Shown: positions 62,501 to 64,000 of the stretch, one piece after another | How the letters are laid out: the number at the start of each line of letters is the position of its first letter | Position numbering within the stretch: the stretch's first letter is position 1 | Source: Acanthaster planci | Taxonomy: Eukaryota; Echinodermata; Asteroidea; Valvatida; Acanthasteridae | Assembly: GCF_001949145.1 (NCBI RefSeq) | Contig: NW_019091494.1 | Location: forward strand, 304,263-368,262 | Direction of reading: 5' to 3' | Length of the DNA: 64,000 nucleotides | Program-made: the position numbers and the translations under genes | Notes under the pieces: model-generated | Told to the model about the DNA's origin: nothing | The model's input: the letters and a program-made list of their open reading frames with translations, nothing else | The model's database searches: none

Positions 62501-63986
62501 TGGATCCCGTATAGAAGGATTAGCCCAAATTACTAGCGCTTGGCCCATTTTCAGAAAATTACTACATTTAACAGGTAATTATGAATTCTTTTGTAGCTAT
62601 AATGCTACACAAATTTACCTCACATCAAGAGCATCTCCGATCATGAAGCTTTCCAAAGTTCCCCACTCATATGAAAACAGCGATGTATTAAAGAACCACA
62701 ACTCCAGGCCGACGGACAGGGTGTAATCACATGGATCAATAATGAACCAGGCCCTGGAGCTGATCTGGGTCACCTTTATGTCAAGATTCAGACAGCAGTG
62801 GAGACTGGTGCAACGGCTACCAATTCGACACAACAACTGGGGAGGGGTGTCAGGAAACTGCACGGGACAACCTGGAGCAAAATTAGAATTGTAAAAATCC
62901 CTGCCCTCCGCTTGAGACAATCTAGGCATTGAGGTAAATCTAGTCCCAACTGAAATGATTTATATTTTCCATTGTGATATTCATCTTAGTAGTTGTCTTC
63001 AAACTATGTTGTAAATTAGTTTGAAAGCGCAATTTGCATGACCATCTAGATTACAAACATTGTTCAATAGAAAGAATTACAAATTTGTTAACAGACCTTA
63101 AAACAGACGTACTTTGTAAATAGACACCCTCCCTTTTCACCAAATATTTCAAATTGTTTTACTGATAGTTCAGAATTCAAGAACCAATGTCACTTACTGT
63201 CATCACCAGTTGGCAAGGCAGGAGGCAAAGTGCAAGGATTTCTGGACAGAAAGTTCTGACAATAAAAGAAGTTTTGAACATTAGTCAAGTAGCAACAACG
63301 CCTCCGCAAAACTAAACAGGGGAGCTTACTGTAAACAAGGGTGTCATTCCTGACAACTGTCGCTTCGGCTAATACTGCAGCACTACTTGCAAGAGGTTTC
63401 TAGCTGCAGCAGGATTCATTTTGATGTTATGTATCAAACTCCACATTGGAGTAAGAAGGAAAGTTTCTTCATGCAGTAAAGATGGCAGCATAAAAAGAGG
63501 CACTTTGAAAGTTGTTCAGGCTTGAGAAATATGCAACTTAAAGATAACCACCATGTGGTGCAAAAGAATGGGTGTTGCTGTGAGCAAAGTAGTAGGAATA
63601 TTTAAGACAACACATGTAGTTTCCATTCATTGCTCACATCCATGACACCGACAACAAAGGATGTCTTTGTTTCCTTGCTGCATTTGTATAGAGAGTAGTG
63701 CTATTTAAGAAAAACAAAACCAAGACTTGCATAAAATACCTTGAGATTCAGGTATTCCAGCACTAGGTCTATTGCTGCGTCCGTGACTTGGCCCCCCAGG
63801 CTCTCCAGGTAGCCAGAAATGGTGCCATCCCCGGGCAGGGTGAAGGTGGCATTAGGGTTGCAGATTGGAATGGGCACGTGGGCTGCCTGGAGCAGGTGGA
63901 TAGGTCTGCAGCTGCCGTCTATGCACAGGACTACAGACAGGTCAATCAGGAACTCCTTTTGTGCTGTCAATTTATCAACATTATAC
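1825..63986 (-). CDS. Giant mosaic type I transmembrane protein, 86 exons in window, 5' end outside
   Basis: I chained 86 coding exons (15,898 nt, 5,298 residues plus stop) on the minus strand; exon coordinates are in the block entries below. Every internal border is GT-AG and the split codons agree at all 85 junctions. Exon 1 starts with one base of a split codon behind a visible acceptor (AG at 63987-63988), so more exons lie to the right and the signal peptide is not seen. Domain order: Cys-rich repeats, unassigned linker, FN3-like, PAN/apple, FN3-like array, GH16/ConA-like, Cys-rich FN3-like, cadherin-like, two EGF, transmembrane helix, cytoplasmic tail. The likely role is cell-surface adhesion or recognition, inferred from architecture only. 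I do not recognise an orthologue. Least certain borders: exon 5 donor (61258 or 61264) and exon 58 acceptor (25187 or 25166). Confidence 0.88.
2939..3034 (-). CDS. Exon 85: transmembrane helix
   Basis: A 96-nt exon (phase 1-2) encoding VKVVLGVVCSLLILFVIAAV and VFFVYKKRYIKS. About 23 hydrophobic residues are followed by a basic stop-transfer sequence (KKRYIK), giving type I topology with the long region outside. Its donor reads GTAAGT and the split Ser codon joins exactly to exon 86 (KS|WSVSPEP). The intron upstream (3035-4625) is the longest in the gene. Confidence 0.92.
3035..4625 (-). other. Longest intron (between EGF and transmembrane exons)
   Basis: 1,591 nt, GT at 4625-4624 (minus strand) and AG before 3034. 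Mostly unique AT-rich sequence. The part from about 4420 to 4590 resembles sequences at 7330-7540 and 23220-23400 (shared TTGGGCATGG, CAGATTCTGCC and GGATTAAA pieces), a diverged dispersed repeat. Confidence 0.6.
4626..5573 (-). CDS. Exons 83-84: end of cadherin-like repeat and two EGF modules
   Basis: Exons 5402-5573 and 4626-4848, residues about 4888-5019. Exon 83 has FTYTPNSNYHGRDSFRVLV, the classic final strand pair of tandem-95/VCBS-type repeats, then NPCINEGICRG which opens EGF 1. The second exon completes it (PDC, YSCICEPGWVGEIC). EGF 2 starts DLDECQSIPCEYPYVC and ends DYCACP-like in DGYDCACPLTDPVC; the D-x-D-E-C start is the calcium-binding form. Each EGF has six cysteines. This is the membrane-proximal stalk. 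Confidence 0.9.
5965..6152 (+). repeat. Dispersed repeat family D, copy 1
   Basis: Aligns by eye with 51013-51210 in the same orientation. Shared blocks include GAGCTGGAC, AAGAGAGGG, GGCTCCTTTGGT, TACAGTTGCAT and GGGGTGCTTCT. It lies in the intron between exons 82 and 83. No coding potential or clear terminal repeats. Confidence 0.75.
6291..8335 (-). CDS. Exons 79-82: RRRR site and cadherin-like (tandem-95 type) repeats
   Basis: Exons 8149-8335, 7657-7824, 6720-6862 and 6291-6533, residues about 4641-4888. Exon 79 begins VCSTRSSASPPSEG then SRRRRATDY (Arg codons at plus-strand 8279-8290). It is followed by APEITNLPDNFFMNEDEG, TLQASDPEDD, ITQEGVLSFTPCLDCQGTF and INVQPVNDNPVLY. This matches the N-E-D-E, D-P-x-D and P-V-N-D-x-P landmarks of cadherin-like/tandem-95 repeats. 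A second repeat starts LTVEQNTGFNVAYKDL with GAFDPDISDNL. Exon 79 was set to 8335 because only that acceptor and 8296 keep frame, and 8335 has the better context. Confidence 0.84.
8897..9879 (-). CDS. Exons 77-78: unassigned beta-rich module
   Basis: Exons 9737-9879 and 8897-8985, residues about 4563-4641. Reads RFVYEPTFYVTSLGQTELRG, MVVSLTLSAPGSW, KPRLIYWNVDQSEWQDAAKT, CSEVDKITYNDDANQ and VNVEVCSTR. The Trp/Tyr-rich strand followed by a Cys and an acidic loop looks like part of a folded domain that starts after the RRRKR site and closes before the RRRR site. I cannot name it. Phases 1-1 and 2-0 fit both neighbours. Confidence 0.8.
9419..9486 (+). repeat. Dispersed repeat family E, copy 1
   Basis: About 68 bp containing CCCAAATCCTCCAATTTCAA and ATGATTTTACATACACCCTA; matches 25469-25536 in reverse complement nearly base for base. 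Located in the intron between exons 77 and 78. Confidence 0.72.
10089..10513. mobile_element. Fold-back (MITE-like) element, arms about 165 bp
   Basis: Left arm 10089-10253 is an imperfect reverse complement of right arm 10350-10513. Matching blocks include GTTGCTATACCT, GTGATTCAG, AATAAGCC and TTGCGAGTTAAA. The loop of about 95 bp has no reading frame. Sits in the 1.3-kb intron between exons 76 and 77. Probably a non-autonomous DNA element. Confidence 0.75.
11185..12940 (-). CDS. Exons 73-76: Cys-bearing module and RRRKR site
   Basis: Exons 12724-12940, 12293-12372, 11999-12121 and 11185-11335, residues about 4373-4563. Exon 73 has YCVSSSAELLEDIVPC and DGVIIVRAGDREERY. Exon 74 reads HTWMRVCNAAKRCVTKSAG, like the end of an FN3 module. 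Exon 75 carries RRRKR (plus-strand 12039-12053) before AVDNHFDFTL, a strong furin-type site. Exon 76 has GGSLLVGLLDVNRT with an N-glycosylation sequon. Families not assigned. Confidence 0.82.
13509..13548. repeat. 10-bp tandem repeat, four copies
   Basis: Four units of GGTAACAGGT (two with the variant ending ATGT or ATGC). Located in the intron between exons 72 and 73. A minisatellite seed. Confidence 0.85.
13686..16825 (-). CDS. Exons 68-72: FN3-like modules with Cys-rich insert
   Basis: Exons 16696-16825, 16029-16242, 15323-15519, 14575-14758 and 13686-13856, residues about 4075-4373. Motifs: SRYFAGVGSVAGATDIVAF (an FN3-like G-strand), a Cys cluster CVPCISPCDRYQCDPSC, then SSNGFYIDDTPAQLDVFF, WSFVDLESDIKEHYWAIGT, YYVTLKAVNGAGLEA. 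Exon 72 is acidic and Ser-rich (FEEEIFPPDVEKSSD) and looks unstructured. The chain resumes the FN3-like style after the ConA-like domain. Confidence 0.83.
16983..21081 (-). CDS. Exons 62-67: GH16/concanavalin-like domain, probably inactive
   Basis: Exons 20933-21081, 20280-20396, 18882-19037, 18069-18327, 17607-17758 and 16983-17161, residues about 3737-4075. The order of strands resembles a GH16-type beta sandwich: LWNMNRDKWDLEYHSQQ, AANESLTLKMERD, AYVTNAQIVRSSEYEFDLKA, ILFWDGPDGVIGEFDFGG, later HYSINFRVMPFD, WSFEVNVDGKLL, SSTKLILHVFNR. Known for GH16: the active site is E-x-D-x-(x)-E. Here E-F-D-F-G-G (plus-strand 18939-18959) lacks the second Glu, so a binding rather than hydrolytic role is inferred. 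A Cys-rich insert (CQCCYTQ, CPLCDC) and a Ser/Thr-rich acidic stretch split the sandwich. Confidence 0.65.
19516..19560 (+). repeat. Short dispersed repeat, copy 1
   Basis: Contains AGGGACACAAAACTGTAACA and CACTTTTGG. Matches 56831-56873 in reverse complement and, in part, 56954-56990. Intronic. Confidence 0.6.
19704..20096 (+). repeat. G-run-rich dispersed repeat, copy A
   Basis: 393 bp with several runs of 6-8 G. Pairs with 57897-58243 in reverse complement over its whole length, including both ends (GCGTAAAT...; ...GGATTTAGGCCC). Translating either strand gives only degenerate frames that resemble each other because the DNA does. Lies in the intron between exons 63 and 64. Confidence 0.78.
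21620..24089 (-). CDS. Exons 59-61: last FN3-like repeats of the main array
   Basis: Exons 23986-24089, 22447-22662 and 21620-21794, residues about 3573-3737. Motifs: MNEAGQCNASTSYFSIDVTP followed by PTEG, YKDDESGIKSFNLRLM, YYVQLLAVNQAGDSVQT, VDLSEPTVGLVADGMDF. The final turn has SEP instead of TPP. After it the sequence changes character to the ConA-like domain. Confidence 0.86.
22766..22793. repeat. Perfect hairpin in intron
   Basis: Two 13-base arms (CATATTACACCCT and its complement) with a 2-base loop. In the intron between exons 59 and 60. Confidence 0.8.
22964..23144 (+). repeat. Dispersed repeat family C, copy 1
   Basis: Starts GGGGCGTAGCCAGGGTGGGA and holds ATGGATATTGAACAAAGC and CCCCCACTAAAA; matches 28040-28252 in reverse complement. 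Flanked by ordinary intron sequence between exons 59 and 60. Confidence 0.78.
24153..24368. mobile_element. MITE-like inverted-repeat element
   Basis: Begins AGCAGTGTTGTAGTCGAGAC and ends with the near-complement (...AACTACAATACTGCT). Both arms, about 55-60 bp, are built from degenerate AAGACCA/GAGACCA repeats. Intron between exons 58 and 59. No coding sequence. Confidence 0.72.
24427..24709. mobile_element. Second MITE/SINE-like element next to the first
   Basis: Starts GACCCAATTTCACGGCACTG and ends AAGCAGCTTTACAAAAGTGG plus GCCC. Internally it repeats TGCTAAGCAC-type words in both orientations. Only about 60 bp separate it from the element at 24153-24368. Confidence 0.6.
24897..26659 (-). 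CDS. Exons 56-58: divergent FN3-like repeats
   Basis: Exons 26390-26659, 25680-25952 and 24897-25187, residues about 3295-3573. Motifs: YYTVVRATNALGLAVTV, PGQVYDGLLVGFDLTY, SASWKGFGKG, FYEAAVGTDRRYP, STYYVTVRGHSASFS, VKLQWDKFEST, SYYVTAVG. The ESGI motif is missing from these copies. The exon 58 acceptor is ambiguous: 25187 follows a better pyrimidine tract and adds seven residues; 25166 also keeps frame. Confidence 0.84.
25469..25536 (-). repeat. Dispersed repeat family E, copy 2
   Basis: Reverse-complement copy of 9419-9486, in the intron between exons 57 and 58. The ends carry AACCCTAA-like sequence, as does the hairpin at 38300-38358. Confidence 0.72.
27032..30172 (-). CDS. Exons 52-55: FN3-like repeats, with a 705-nt fused exon
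   Basis: Exons 29974-30172, 29507-29613, 28856-29033 and 27032-27736, residues about 2898-3295. Motifs: VSDEESGITATYFSMG, VQAINSVGLKRTVY, TADNTPPSVGQ, FLDAESGIDHFHLFVG, YYVTVEAFNAVNQS, IEIDDTPPSYG, FTDEDTQITKYEVALGTTPGG, VRGYNEAGLTS. Exon 55 encodes 235 residues without interruption where neighbours use three or four exons, and contains a Cys-rich insert (DCTDEEECLRLDGEC) and a second module near GDPCPMKKYEWAIY. Confidence 0.87.
27984..28324. mobile_element. Fold-back element with family C interior
   Basis: Left arm 27984-28036 and right arm 28276-28324 are inverted copies (shared blocks TAAGAATAATTGCA, AGATGAA, GTCTATTC). Inside lies the family C sequence. In the 1.1-kb intron between exons 54 and 55. 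Confidence 0.7.
28040..28252 (-). repeat. Dispersed repeat family C, copy 2, nested
   Basis: Reverse-complement copy of 22964-23144. It occupies the middle of the larger fold-back at 27984-28324, so it may be that element's interior or a nested insertion. 40010-40275 has a similar G/C-run composition and a comparable TATGCCACTGATGG end, and may be a third, diverged relative. Confidence 0.75.
30517..32695 (-). CDS. Exons 48-51: FN3-like repeats
   Basis: Exons 32471-32695, 31957-32045, 31543-31660 and 30517-30707, residues about 2690-2898. Exon 48 adds a Cys-bearing insert (PSTCSDEAFTEGC) before VYYVCVKSENGAGAF. Exon 49 reads YVTDGPSMLQDV and FDDFE, exon 50 HYEWAVGTTPGGEDIQPL, and exon 51 MTYYSTLRAITNGDN and VDITPPEI. 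The intron between exons 50 and 51 carries the apparent solo LTR. Confidence 0.85.
30907..31173. mobile_element. Apparent solo LTR, 267 bp, with ATAC target duplication
   Basis: Starts TGTAGCG and ends CGCTACA (inverted TG...CA termini), and is flanked on both sides by ATAC (30903-30906 and 31174-31177). The first half is very GC-rich, unlike the AT-rich intron around it. There is no internal retroelement coding next to it, so it is best read as a solo LTR; 4-bp duplications occur in some Ty3/gypsy-like families. Intron between exons 50 and 51. Confidence 0.65.
32863..33229. mobile_element. AT-rich fold-back element
   Basis: The ends pair: GTGCCCCAGACAAAAAAGTC on the left and the near-complement (...TTTTTTTTTGTCCGTGGCAC) on the right. 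The arms continue for about 70-80 bp with AATTAGTA/CGTTATTA words (shared GTGGGAAACTAATT). Intron between exons 47 and 48. Confidence 0.72.
33577..36433 (-). CDS. Exons 42-47: FN3-like repeats with ESGI motifs
   Basis: Exons 36196-36433, 35853-36033, 35423-35669, 34729-34849, 34445-34623 and 33577-33736, residues about 2315-2690. Each repeat uses about two exons. Signatures: WYDPESGISSYLWAVGT, VDLTPPIQGSVYDGL, FSDPDSGIEDYQV, VDLTPPNLRTLGDGLVYG, FDDESGIESFELAIY, IRVDPTPPV, VDGQSGIKSYWVAIGT. The intron before exon 43 is 162 nt and stays open in the reading frame on both sides, but the GT-AG reading (donor after SSDG, acceptor before VTVDL) restores the repeat consensus. Confidence 0.86.
36632..38670 (-). 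CDS. Exons 39-41: FN3-like repeats
   Basis: Exons 38490-38670, 37604-37770 and 36632-36759, residues about 2156-2315. Motifs in order: FITVRALNKVQFGG, VIDNTPPIIYG, ATDPDSHLFEYHLAAGRTP, WLKVRAVNN, LVDDSPPIAGDLFDG. The interdomain x-D-x-[TS]-P-P turn and the R-A-x-N strand recur at the expected spacing. No ESGI motif appears in exon 40, where TDPDSHLFEY takes its place. Confidence 0.84.
37013..37069 (+). repeat. Possible tRNA-derived SINE fragment
   Basis: TCAGGTAAGCG resembles an A box and ATTCGAATCCTGCC resembles a B box/T-psi-C arm about 30 bases on. Acceptor-stem pairing is poor, so it is not an intact tRNA. Unique-looking sequence follows. Intron between exons 40 and 41. Confidence 0.4.
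37170..37420. repeat. G/C-run-rich low-complexity repeat
   Basis: Contains long G and C runs with TTAAGGGGGGGGTTGGC and GGATTCACCCTTAGGCTTA at the end, and looks like a degenerate dispersed repeat. Same intron as the SINE-like piece. Confidence 0.4.
38300..38358. repeat. Hairpin with telomere-like CCCTAA ends
   Basis: Left arm TTAACCCTAACCCTCCTCAA TCCT and right arm are reverse complements with one mismatch over 24 bases; the loop is about 11 bases. In the intron between exons 39 and 40. Its words overlap those of family E. Confidence 0.8.
38949..39123. mobile_element. Fold-back element with arms about 80 bp
   Basis: Outer ends AATACAGGC / ...GCCCGTATT and inner blocks CACCTCCAAGA, CCAATCAC, AAATTTGTCGACCC pair with the other arm; the loop is AATGCGCGTTTTAAA. 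An almost complete palindrome, typical of a MITE. Intron between exons 38 and 39. Confidence 0.8.
39227..39398. mobile_element. MITE with GGGTGCATTC terminal repeats, beside a splice donor
   Basis: The 10-bp ends GGGTGCATTC / GAATGCACCC are perfect inverts, and the match extends inward with GTTACTC words. The element ends only about 31 bases after the donor of exon 38 (exon edge 39430). Confidence 0.75.
39430..41152 (-). CDS. Exons 36-38: FN3-like repeats after the PAN domain
   Basis: Exons 40857-41152, 40559-40653 and 39430-39600, residues about 1969-2156. Exon 36 joins the PAN exon in frame (NREGMQ|SGLFSHF), reads YYFNIELLNF and ITADFTPPEPG, and carries an extra Cys pair (EPCVDF, ERRCIED). 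Exon 37 gives YISDGPGSM and VDMLYTRS. Exon 38 has NWEGFHDNETGIHGYTWSIG, the W-x-x-F-x-D-x-E-x-G-I signature of this family, then an acidic CDDD stretch and HIDPHAHLFDE. Confidence 0.84.
41153..42051 (-). other. Intron between PAN and FN3-like exons
   Basis: 899 nt. Holds two G-run stretches (about 41390 and 41485) with nearby TAAAAGG words, probably a degenerate dispersed repeat. Nothing else supported. Confidence 0.5.
42052..42308 (-). CDS. Exon 35: PAN/apple domain
   Basis: Residues about 1883-1969, one exon (phase 2-0). It starts VNDFHSFTAAKLGR, then has NFCARDCLALPETKC, LSINYNYGDFTCELL and a closing YSCCYYNREG. The C-x3-C-x7-C spacing, the aromatic SINYNY strand and C-E-L-L match the core of PAN/apple folds, which bind proteins or glycans. 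The Cys pair in YSCCYY is extra. It sits between two FN3-like segments. Assigned by pattern only. Confidence 0.72.
42588..43784 (-). CDS. Exons 33-34: FN3-like segment before the PAN domain
   Basis: Exons 43572-43784 and 42588-42888, residues about 1713-1883. Exon 33 has CGIEQVPGLDY and VTFFYQVGTAPGGSDV, the G-T-x-P-G-G-x-x-V strand typical of the FN3-like repeats further along. Exon 34 has HFTVYAMNNGGGTATATC and FDVTLPTGRITPDF, close to the usual Y-x-x-V-x-A-x-N-G-A plus V-D-x-T-P-P pattern. The exon 33 acceptor (43785-43786) follows a T-rich tract. Confidence 0.8.
44306..46695 (-). CDS. Exons 29-32: unassigned beta-rich region
   Basis: Exons 46533-46695, 45773-45843, 44976-45130 and 44306-44510, residues about 1515-1712. 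It includes VEELIDVFTEGIAEDN, FRYEYRTLLGGLIWLEF, a 71-nt exon giving VESGGFFEMQIPVSV, and GAYARATVAICYGLCGEMEL with two cysteines. The segment ends with KLDVEMIPLTIVLKGKVTI and a Pro-rich stretch (TKDPDPSPPE) leading into the FN3-like part. Alternating hydrophobic residues suggest beta strands. No family assigned. Confidence 0.8.
47307..49167 (-). CDS. Exons 25-28: unassigned linker with a second Arg5 cluster
   Basis: Exons 49004-49167, 48365-48484, 48131-48220 and 47307-47446, residues about 1343-1514. Exon 25 is acidic and polar. Exon 26 has an acidic run (GEEEETPPT) directly followed by five Arg (plus-strand 48390-48404) and DLSVSV, a second strong furin-type site. Exon 27 reads ASLFDLSLTPGADSGTW and looks like the start of a folded beta domain. 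Exon 28 is helical (RIANMTIGELEAMLDL). I recognise no family. All phases agree with the neighbours. Confidence 0.82.
49636..49809 (-). CDS. Exon 24: truncated eighth repeat ending in an Arg5 cluster
   Basis: Starts like half A of the repeat (YDVERPHNTVYDVDLDI, SLCWQGVC) but stops before the PIPxCNPN segment. It runs instead into DCSGGSST, five consecutive Arg codons (plus-strand 49650-49664), then SVDD. Family knowledge: furin-type convertases cut after R-X-K/R-R. Inference: the Cys-rich array could be released or processed here. Phase is 1-2. Confidence 0.85.
50022..51988 (-). CDS. Exons 20-23: Cys-rich repeat unit 7
   Basis: Exons 51768-51988 (shared with unit 6), 51356-51475, 50436-50648 and 50022-50061. 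Half A: FTLDKTADNRNFLL, LQLCIAGVC, PIPFCNPNG, but the LPGDGT turn is replaced by LEWAQDL. The linker has LLPQPCSGPPEQ. Half B: SCLGVGCCLNFDLG, LDPCARTFSFGFEKW, then GIQLLQ and a 40-nt exon reading SHSFEKNLGVLKI. The unit ends near residue 1285. The position of the short last exon matches the 43-nt exon of unit 4. Confidence 0.84.
51013..51210 (+). repeat. Dispersed repeat family D, copy 2
   Basis: Second copy of the family seen at 5965-6152, in the intron between exons 21 and 22. About 200 bp with scattered substitutions, so the insertions are not recent. Confidence 0.75.
51768..53424 (-). CDS. Exons 17-20: Cys-rich repeat unit 6 and start of unit 7
   Basis: Exons 53264-53424, 52812-52943, 52413-52617 and 51768-51988. 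Half A: YTLELMNSKISV, DACIDGHC, PLPMCYPNG, then TSVSQLGSLDAGFEAV in place of the usual DGTxxGF. A Pro-rich linker (SASPCPPVIQPSQ) follows. Half B: ACLGVECCLAVDL, TVDPCDFKLSVGFENW, NVTLLSYKWGKV. In this copy the intron falls before YKWG, and exon 20 runs straight from the end of half B into half A of unit 7, so the usual intron at R|Y is absent. Confidence 0.85.
52291..52316. repeat. Perfect 26-bp palindrome
   Basis: CCCTTTTTTCTCA followed directly by its reverse complement, no loop. In the intron between exons 19 and 20. Confidence 0.85.
54058..55302 (-). CDS. Exons 14-16: Cys-rich repeat unit 5
   Basis: Exons 55151-55302, 54594-54731 and 54058-54316 encode residues 739-921. Half A has YSINKRDDTKEFEISV, LEYCIDGLC, PIPVCNPDF and YTLS|ADGF, with the intron in the same place as unit 4. 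The helical part (IIQGATLALLSRLGI) and a linker with QPCVNPSGP follow. Half B has CPSMQLPSN, LDSCFGVECCLDINL, VIDPCLGQLTL, then FGNWQYSKSLSHLDF instead of SYxWG, so this copy is the most divergent in that segment. Confidence 0.86.
55602..55619. repeat. (ATT)n microsatellite
   Basis: Six ATT units after GATGAATAAA. Such a tail can mark the 3' end of a LINE or SINE, but I see no recognisable element body upstream. Confidence 0.6.
55863..57621 (-). CDS. Exons 10-13: Cys-rich repeat unit 4, relocated introns
   Basis: Exons 57467-57621, 57077-57208, 56278-56484 and 55863-55905 encode residues 560-738. Half A is now cut inside the G|DGT turn (exon 10 ends FTLPG, exon 11 starts DGTISGF), and the linker (KACSYHRQ) is fused to the second piece instead of being a separate exon. 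Half B is cut after SYQWG, leaving a 43-nt exon (GEEMTESIASGMTLR). CIDGAC, PIPLCNT and RCCLELD are all present. Phases are 1-1, 2-1, 2-1, 2-2. Confidence 0.86.
56831..56990. repeat. Inverted pair of the short dispersed repeat
   Basis: 56831-56873 and 56954-56990 are in opposite orientation (both carry the GGGACAC core), forming a possible small fold-back unit in the intron between exons 11 and 12. Same family as 19516-19560. Confidence 0.55.
57897..58243 (-). repeat. G-run-rich dispersed repeat, copy B
   Basis: Reverse-complement copy of 19704-20096, about 45 bp shorter through internal gaps. In the intron between exons 9 and 10. Same ends as copy A, so both seem to be complete insertions. 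Confidence 0.78.
58374..60214 (-). CDS. Exons 7-9: Cys-rich repeat unit 3
   Basis: Exons 59965-60214, 59275-59329 and 58374-58629 encode residues 373-559. Half A has FTIDKLTARKVF, LMLCIDDTC, PIPLCNTNA and FTLPGDGTVEGF. The 55-nt linker exon gives EYLNTGQCNMGTPGTLK with one Cys. Half B has SCLGIRCCLEIDL, TLDPCNFTLSVGFEKW and then FHYPLGDV in place of the usual SYxWG. Exon phases match units 1 and 2. The GC content of exon 9 is clearly higher than that of its flanks. Confidence 0.88.
60670..62146 (-). CDS. Exons 4-6: Cys-rich repeat unit 2, one Cys pair lost
   Basis: Exons 61900-62146, 61258-61312 and 60670-60925 encode residues 187-372. The layout and exon sizes (247, 55, 256) repeat unit 1. 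Half A reads FTIDKLDATKEYEV, then FRIDGVATDF where other units have C-I-D-G-x-C, so both cysteines of that motif are replaced (Arg and Ala). PIPICNANF and ELPGDGS are kept. Half B has GIQCCITLD, LDPCNFQLF and SYTWGKVE. The exon 5 donor may instead be at 61264, giving two fewer residues in the same frame; I prefer 61258 because it reads GTAAGT. Confidence 0.86.
62619..63986 (-). CDS. Exons 1-3: Cys-rich repeat unit 1
   Basis: Exons 63740-63986, 63198-63255 and 62619-62871 encode residues 1-186 of the fragment. Half A (exon 1) runs from YNVDKLTAQKEF through VVLCIDGSC, PIPICNPNATFTLPGDGT and a helical IDLVLEYLNL. A 58-nt linker exon carries one Cys (NPCTLPP). Half B (exon 3) opens with GCPV and has LLC, SRC, HCC and DPC followed by YTLSVGLELW, SYEWG and ending DALDVR. 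That gives ten cysteines per unit, an even number consistent with five disulfides. Intron phases are 1-0, 0-1, 2-2. The family is not one I recognise; the fold looks beta-rich. Only introns and ordinary AT-rich sequence separate the exons. Confidence 0.88.
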
Positions 63987-64000
63987 CTGAGCAATTTGAG

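Overview
The window is eukaryotic genomic DNA. It has short AT-rich introns with GT-AG borders, G/C homopolymer runs, many fold-back (MITE-like) elements and one apparent solo LTR. The repeat types and the protein style (FN3-like repeats with D-x-ESGI and TPP motifs, tandem-95/cadherin-like repeats, PAN and EGF modules in one giant receptor) suggest a marine invertebrate deuterostome. An echinoderm is my best guess, but that is inference without a database search.

Almost everything belongs to one minus-strand gene. I traced 86 consecutive exons from 63986 (entering from beyond the right edge) down to a stop codon at 1825-1827. They encode 5,298 residues in the window; the N-terminus is outside. 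Every exon has a GT donor (except at the stop) and an AG acceptor, all 85 junctions keep one frame, and no start or stop codon breaks the chain, so I read it as a single gene. Introns average about 540 nt.

Protein layout from the right edge leftward: (1) 49.6-64.0 kb, seven copies plus a truncated eighth of a cysteine-rich repeat of about 185 residues that I do not recognise, ending at an Arg5 cluster; (2) 44.3-49.2 kb, an unassigned region with a second Arg5 cluster; (3) 42.0-43.8 kb, an FN3-like segment and a PAN/apple domain; (4) 21.6-41.2 kb, a long array of divergent FN3-like repeats; (5) 17.0-21.1 kb, a GH16/concanavalin-like domain lacking the expected second catalytic Glu; (6) 11.2-16.8 kb, Cys-rich FN3-like modules and an RRRKR site; (7) 4.6-9.9 kb, an RRRR site, two cadherin-like/tandem-95 repeats and two EGF modules; (8) one transmembrane helix at 2.9-3.0 kb; (9) a Ser-rich cytoplasmic tail at 1.8-2.6 kb ending in a possible class II PDZ ligand. 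The picture is a giant type I membrane mosaic, possibly cut by furin-type proteases at up to four places.

The introns hold several dispersed repeats seen twice in opposite orientation, at least six fold-back elements, a 267-bp GC-rich solo LTR with a 4-bp target duplication, and a possible tRNA-derived SINE fragment. No second protein gene, rRNA or CRISPR array was found.
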